Assembly (NCBI GenBank): GCA_016714935.1
Contig: JADKBU010000017.1
Location: forward strand, 1-28,231
Source of the DNA: Candidatus Accumulibacter propinquus
GTDB taxonomy: Bacteria; Pseudomonadota; Gammaproteobacteria; Burkholderiales; Rhodocyclaceae
Reading direction: 5' to 3'
Length of the DNA: 28,231 nt
A model generated the notes under the pieces. The model was not told the DNA's origin, searched no databases, and saw only the letters and a list, made by a program, of their open reading frames with translations. The position numbers and the translations under genes were made by a program. Positions 25,862-28,231 of this stretch are shown here, in pieces (position 1 is the first letter of the stretch; each line of letters begins with the position of its first letter).

Positions 25862-26613
25862 CTAGACCGCTGCCGCACGCCGCCTGCGGCCGAACACGCC
25901 CAGGGCCGCGCCGGCGAGGGCCAGCAGCGCCGCCACGCCCGGCTCCGGTACGCCATGCACCGGCACACGGCCATAGATGAATTGCATGCCGGCGATGTCA
26001 TCGGCCTGCGGACCGGAGAACGCTTCCGTATAGAACGGATTCATCAGCGAATTGGGAACCGCCGTGTGCCCAAGGCCGAGCGCGTGCCCGATTTCGTGCG
26101 CGGTCACCTGGAAAATATCGAAAGCGTTGGGGTCACCACCGAAACCAACCTTCCAGAAATCGGCGGTGTCGTAGTGCATGTCCCCCGCGGCCGTATTGCC
26201 ATTGTTCGGCGGGAAATAACCGTGCGCCAGAACACCAAATTGACCATCGAAAAAGTGGCCACCGAATCGCAAATGGCCCGAAGCTCCGGGGCGTTGAACG
26301 GCAAGCCGTCATCGGCCACCAGGGTGAACGTGAGGTTGGCGACCGAGGACCAGGCAGCCAGAGCCGCGTCGATTGCGCTCAGGTAACCCACGGGCATGAA
26401 GTCGGCAAGAGCGGTGAACGTGCAGCCGACACCTTCAGCGGCGCAACTGGTCCCAGTGGGCATGAAACTGTAGGTGACCGAGGCACCGGTCCCAAAAGCT
26501 GGCGGACCCCACTTGCCGGGGGAGGTTGGCCCAAGAACAAAGGCGGAAGCCGACGTGGCGGCCAGCGCACCACCGACGAGCAGCGTAGCAGCAACAATTT
26601 GCCTGATTTTCAT
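25862..26613 (-). CDS. PEP-CTERM matrixin-type zinc metalloprotease (frameshifted)
   Basis: This is a secreted metzincin protease, a likely substrate of exosortase A. ATG at 26613 has AGGG about nine bases upstream and begins a clean signal peptide (MKIRQIVAATLLVGGALAAT, cleavage after SASA). The catalytic domain starts near KWGPPAFGTGASVTYSFMP. The zinc site HEIGHALGLGH is the full HExxHxxGxxH consensus, and the Met-turn is in PNSLMNPFY. The C-terminus is a PEP-CTERM signal: VPEPG, a hydrophobic helix (VAALLALAGAALGVFG) and RRRR. The frame breaks at the CCCC tract (coding strand) at 26288-26291. One extra C there joins LPFNAP to GASGHLRFGGHFFDG and gives ~250 residues. No cysteine-switch propeptide is seen. 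The product probably acts outside the cell on matrix proteins. A sigma-54-type promoter lies upstream. Confidence 0.85.
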
Positions 26614-26674
26614 ATTCAGAACCCTTTCTGGAAACTTGCGAAGTAGACGCGCCGAAATGGACACACCGTAACCT

Positions 26675-26691
26675 AAGCACGTTTCAGGCCA
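26675..26691 (-). promoter_or_regulatory. Candidate sigma-54 (-24/-12) promoter of the PEP-CTERM metalloprotease
   Basis: The coding strand reads TGGCCTGAAACGTGCTT. It has the invariant GG and GC dinucleotides in the exact 10-base spacing of RpoN promoters (consensus TGGCACG-N4-TTGCW), plus T1, C4, G7 and T13. Transcription would start about 50 bases before the ATG at 26613. An A/T-rich tract (about 26700-26740) lies just upstream, where IHF often binds at such promoters. PEP-CTERM genes in floc-forming betaproteobacteria are reported to depend on RpoN with PrsK/PrsR. Confidence 0.6.
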
Positions 26692-26820
26692 TGATGCTCA
26701 ACCTGCTATTTATGAATAACTTTATTATTTTTTTTCGGGAACCCCGAGCGGCAATTGTAAATAATTCCAACACTCTACCCCGGATAGCGTGACCCGGATC
26801 GGCTTGCCGCGCATCCGCTC

Positions 26821-26862
26821 CAAAACCCCGGCCGGGGTGCGTGTCCCATCGCCGACCGGGGT
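26821..26862 (-). terminator. Intrinsic terminator of the FN3 gene
   Basis: Twenty-two bases after the FN3 stop, the coding strand has a nine-base stem ACCCCGGTC/GGCCGGGGT (one G-U pair), followed at once by a short T-run (TTTT counting the last paired base). A nested CCCC-GGCC-GGGG alternative exists. This fits a rho-independent terminator and separates the FN3 unit from the metalloprotease unit. Confidence 0.6.
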
Positions 26863-26883
26863 GTCCTGAACGGGTGCCGGCAA

Positions 26884-27534
26884 TCAGGCGTCTACTTCGA
26901 CCACGTTGCTGACCTGACCCTTGCCCGCCTTGTTCGCGGCATACGCCCGGTATTCCAGCCTCTTGCCGCTGACCTGGTTGGCCAGCGTGATTTCCGATTC
27001 GACGGCGGTGGCGACCTGCTTCCACGCCCCGTCCGGCAGTTCGCGCATCTCCACCACGTAATAGCTGGGCTTGCCGCCTTCGGAGGGTTCCTTCCAGTCA
27101 AGGAATATCCAGCCCGGACCCCGGCGTGGCGCTTCGAGCATCCGGCACTGGCCGGGCAGCGGCTGCGAGCCCGGCGTACGACGCCCGGACCAGCCGAAAT
27201 GCGCGAGCTGGTCTTCGCTCGCAGCGGCGTTTTCAATATAACGAAGCACCGACCGCAAGGCATCGGCCAGCTTGTCCAGACCGCCCTGTTTGGCCGTGAC
27301 GGCTTCGCTCACCAGCGCCTGCTGGCGGATCAGCGCGTCACGCAAGGCGAGGAAGGCATCAAGCTGGGTGCGGATTTCCGGCGCGGTGTAGGGTGGTCGG
27401 GTGAAGGTCTCGGCCTGGGTGGTCAGGCCCTGAATGATCGACTGGGCGAGCACGACGATGTCGGCTCGAGAGCCCTTCCTTGTGGTGGTAGAGGGGTCGC
27501 AAGCCGAGCTCGTTTTCAGGACTGCGAAACACAC
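26884..27534 (-). CDS. Fibronectin type III domain protein, 5' end replaced by transposase DNA
   Basis: The native part starts around 27471 (SRADIVVLAQSIIQGL). It is a helical N-terminal region (about 27471-27190), with YTAPEIRTQLDAFLALRDAL and VTAKQGGLDKLADALRSVLR, followed by a single C-terminal FN3 domain: GPGWIFLDWKEPSEGGKPSY, YVVEMRELPDGAWKQVATAV, LEYRAYAANKAGKGQVSNVV. Similar helical-plus-FN3 proteins of unknown function occur in floc-forming betaproteobacteria. There is no signal peptide in what remains. The first ~20 codons of the open frame (MCFAVLKTSSACDPSTTTRK) are the IS1634-like transposase's 3' coding sequence read in the wrong frame, so the true start has been lost and the listed start is only the frame limit. 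Stop TGA at 26884; an intrinsic terminator follows. Confidence 0.7.
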   Translation of the reverse strand: MCFAVLKTSSACDPSTTTRKGSRADIVVLAQSIIQGLTTQAETFTRPPYTAPEIRTQLDAFLALRDALIRQQALVSEAVTAKQGGLDKLADALRSVLRYIENAAASEDQLAHFGWSGRRTPGSQPLPGQCRMLEAPRRGPGWIFLDWKEPSEGGKPSYYVVEMRELPDGAWKQVATAVESEITLANQVSGKRLEYRAYAANKAGKGQVSNVVEVDA

Positions 27535-28231
27535 TCTCCAGGTCGGTCACATCATGTAGGTCCGCCAGAGTTTCTCTTCATCCCAGGCGGGTTCGTTGGT
27601 GCAGGCCATAGACGCCAGGGATGCGTCGCCATCGTGCCGGCAACTGGTACCTTCACAGGTGATCGCCGTCACCGTCTTGCCGCTCTCCTCGGTGACGATT
27701 GACTCAGGGCGTGTTGGTTGGCGCCACGGCTCTTCTGGCTGAGTCGGCCGAGACGTTCCAGCAGCTTGTCGTGGCCCTTTTCACTCTTCGGCTTTGCAGG
27801 CCATCGCTCATTTGCGCAATCCGGCTTTCAAACGCCCACCGGATAGCGCGAGCATCGCCTCTTCCTTGGGTTGCCGACTCGGTGAGTGGCAATACAGGCA
27901 AAGCTCCTGGCCATCCGTGGGCTCAGCTCCTTCTGAAGCTGCAGACATTCCTTGCCGGCGGTCTCGAGGGTTTTGGCGCGTGCCTCATCGAACTGGCGCA
28001 TCCCCCGCGACGCACGACCAGATCACGATAGCCGTGATGACCAGCCAGGCGACGTTGGCGTCGGTGGCATTGCCGCATCCATCACCACCAGCCCCTCCCG
28101 CCGGCGTCCCCAGGCCGGTCAGCATCGACGCCAGCGTGCCGGGCTCGGAAACGTTGCCGGCGAAGGTCTGCGGAGCCGGACGAAGCCGCTGCCGTCGAGC
28201 ACCAAACCGAGCGTCACCAGCGGACAGTCGC
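27478..28231 (-). mobile_element. Decayed IS1634-like transposase, both ends missing
   Basis: Reading the minus strand from the right edge, pieces of one DDE transposase appear in order but in different frames: DCPLVTLGLVLDGSGFV, LVVMDA, RQFDEARAKTLETAGKE, KGHDKLLERLGRLSQKSRGA, IVTEESGKTVTAIT, VPVAGTMATHP, NEPAWDEEKLWRTYMM and TDLESVFRSPENELGLRPLY with HHKEG. The last piece is the conserved C-terminal catalytic Glu region of IS1634-type transposases. It stops abruptly about 80 residues short, at ~27478, where the FN3 gene begins. At least four frame breaks make it non-functional as given. Its N-terminus lies beyond the window. No terminal inverted repeat was found at the junction, which suggests deletion or recombination after insertion. 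Confidence 0.82.

Noticed and set aside
26735..26755. Hairpin next to an A8/T8 run upstream of the metalloprotease
   Set aside because: On either strand the homopolymer is on the wrong side or of the wrong base for an intrinsic terminator.
27699..28031. A 110-codon plus-strand frame at the right edge
   Set aside because: The minus strand of the same DNA encodes recognisable IS1634-like transposase segments, so this is a shadow.
1..28231. CRISPR arrays, tRNA/rRNA genes, toxin-antitoxin or phage genes
   Set aside because: None was recognised; the only tandem repeat is the coding Gly-Tyr repeat.

Overview
The window is high-GC DNA. Essentially every real gene lies on the minus strand, so the genes read from right to left. 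It looks like a betaproteobacterium, and a Rhodocyclales/'Candidatus Accumulibacter'- or Zoogloea-like floc former is the best guess. That guess rests on the gene set and its order (an XrtA/PEP-CTERM exopolysaccharide locus), not on a marker gene.

From 24503 down to 1 there are about twenty consecutive minus-strand genes. The largest internal gap is about 190 bases and there are several ATGA-type overlaps, so they form one polycistronic exopolysaccharide (EPS) locus. In transcription order it encodes: a Wza-like outer-membrane export lipoprotein; a Wzz-type chain-length determinant; a BY-kinase with a Tyr-Gly repeat tail; a PEP-CTERM-system outer-membrane beta-barrel; an XrtA-associated ATPase; UDP-GlcNAc 2-epimerase; an XrtA-type polysaccharide deacetylase; a FemAB-like acyltransferase; exosortase A fused to an EpsI domain; a GT4 sugar transferase; an asparagine-synthase-like amidotransferase (frameshifted); three more GT4 glycosyltransferases; a CapK-like adenylate-forming enzyme; an O-antigen-ligase-like polymerase (frameshifted); a TPR secreted protein; an unassigned GT-A-like glycosyltransferase; a second deacetylase; and a Wzx-type flippase (damaged, running off the left edge). 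Together these make, modify, flip, polymerise and export an extracellular polysaccharide, and process PEP-CTERM proteins probably attached to or held in it. No initiating sugar-phosphate transferase, PrsK/PrsR regulators or WecC are in the window.

From 24504 to 25341 is a gene-poor stretch of about 840 bases. It holds a plausible sigma-70 promoter for the EPS operon, an AT-rich island and a REP/MITE-like inverted-repeat element. From 25342 to 26613 lies a small accessory unit: a PEP-CTERM matrixin-type zinc metalloprotease (a likely XrtA substrate, frameshifted at a C-tract) followed by a small secreted protein of unknown function. A well-spaced -24/-12 sigma-54 promoter candidate precedes the protease, which fits the known RpoN control of PEP-CTERM genes in floc formers.

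The right end (26884-28231) holds a fibronectin type III protein whose 5' end is replaced by a decayed IS1634-like transposase. A good intrinsic terminator follows the FN3 gene.

At least eight single-base frame breaks occur across otherwise well-conserved genes, several of them in homopolymers. Either the assembly has uncorrected indels, or the locus is decaying. The homopolymer context and the conservation on both sides favour indel errors for the O-antigen ligase, amidotransferase and metalloprotease. The flippase and transposase look damaged by more than that.
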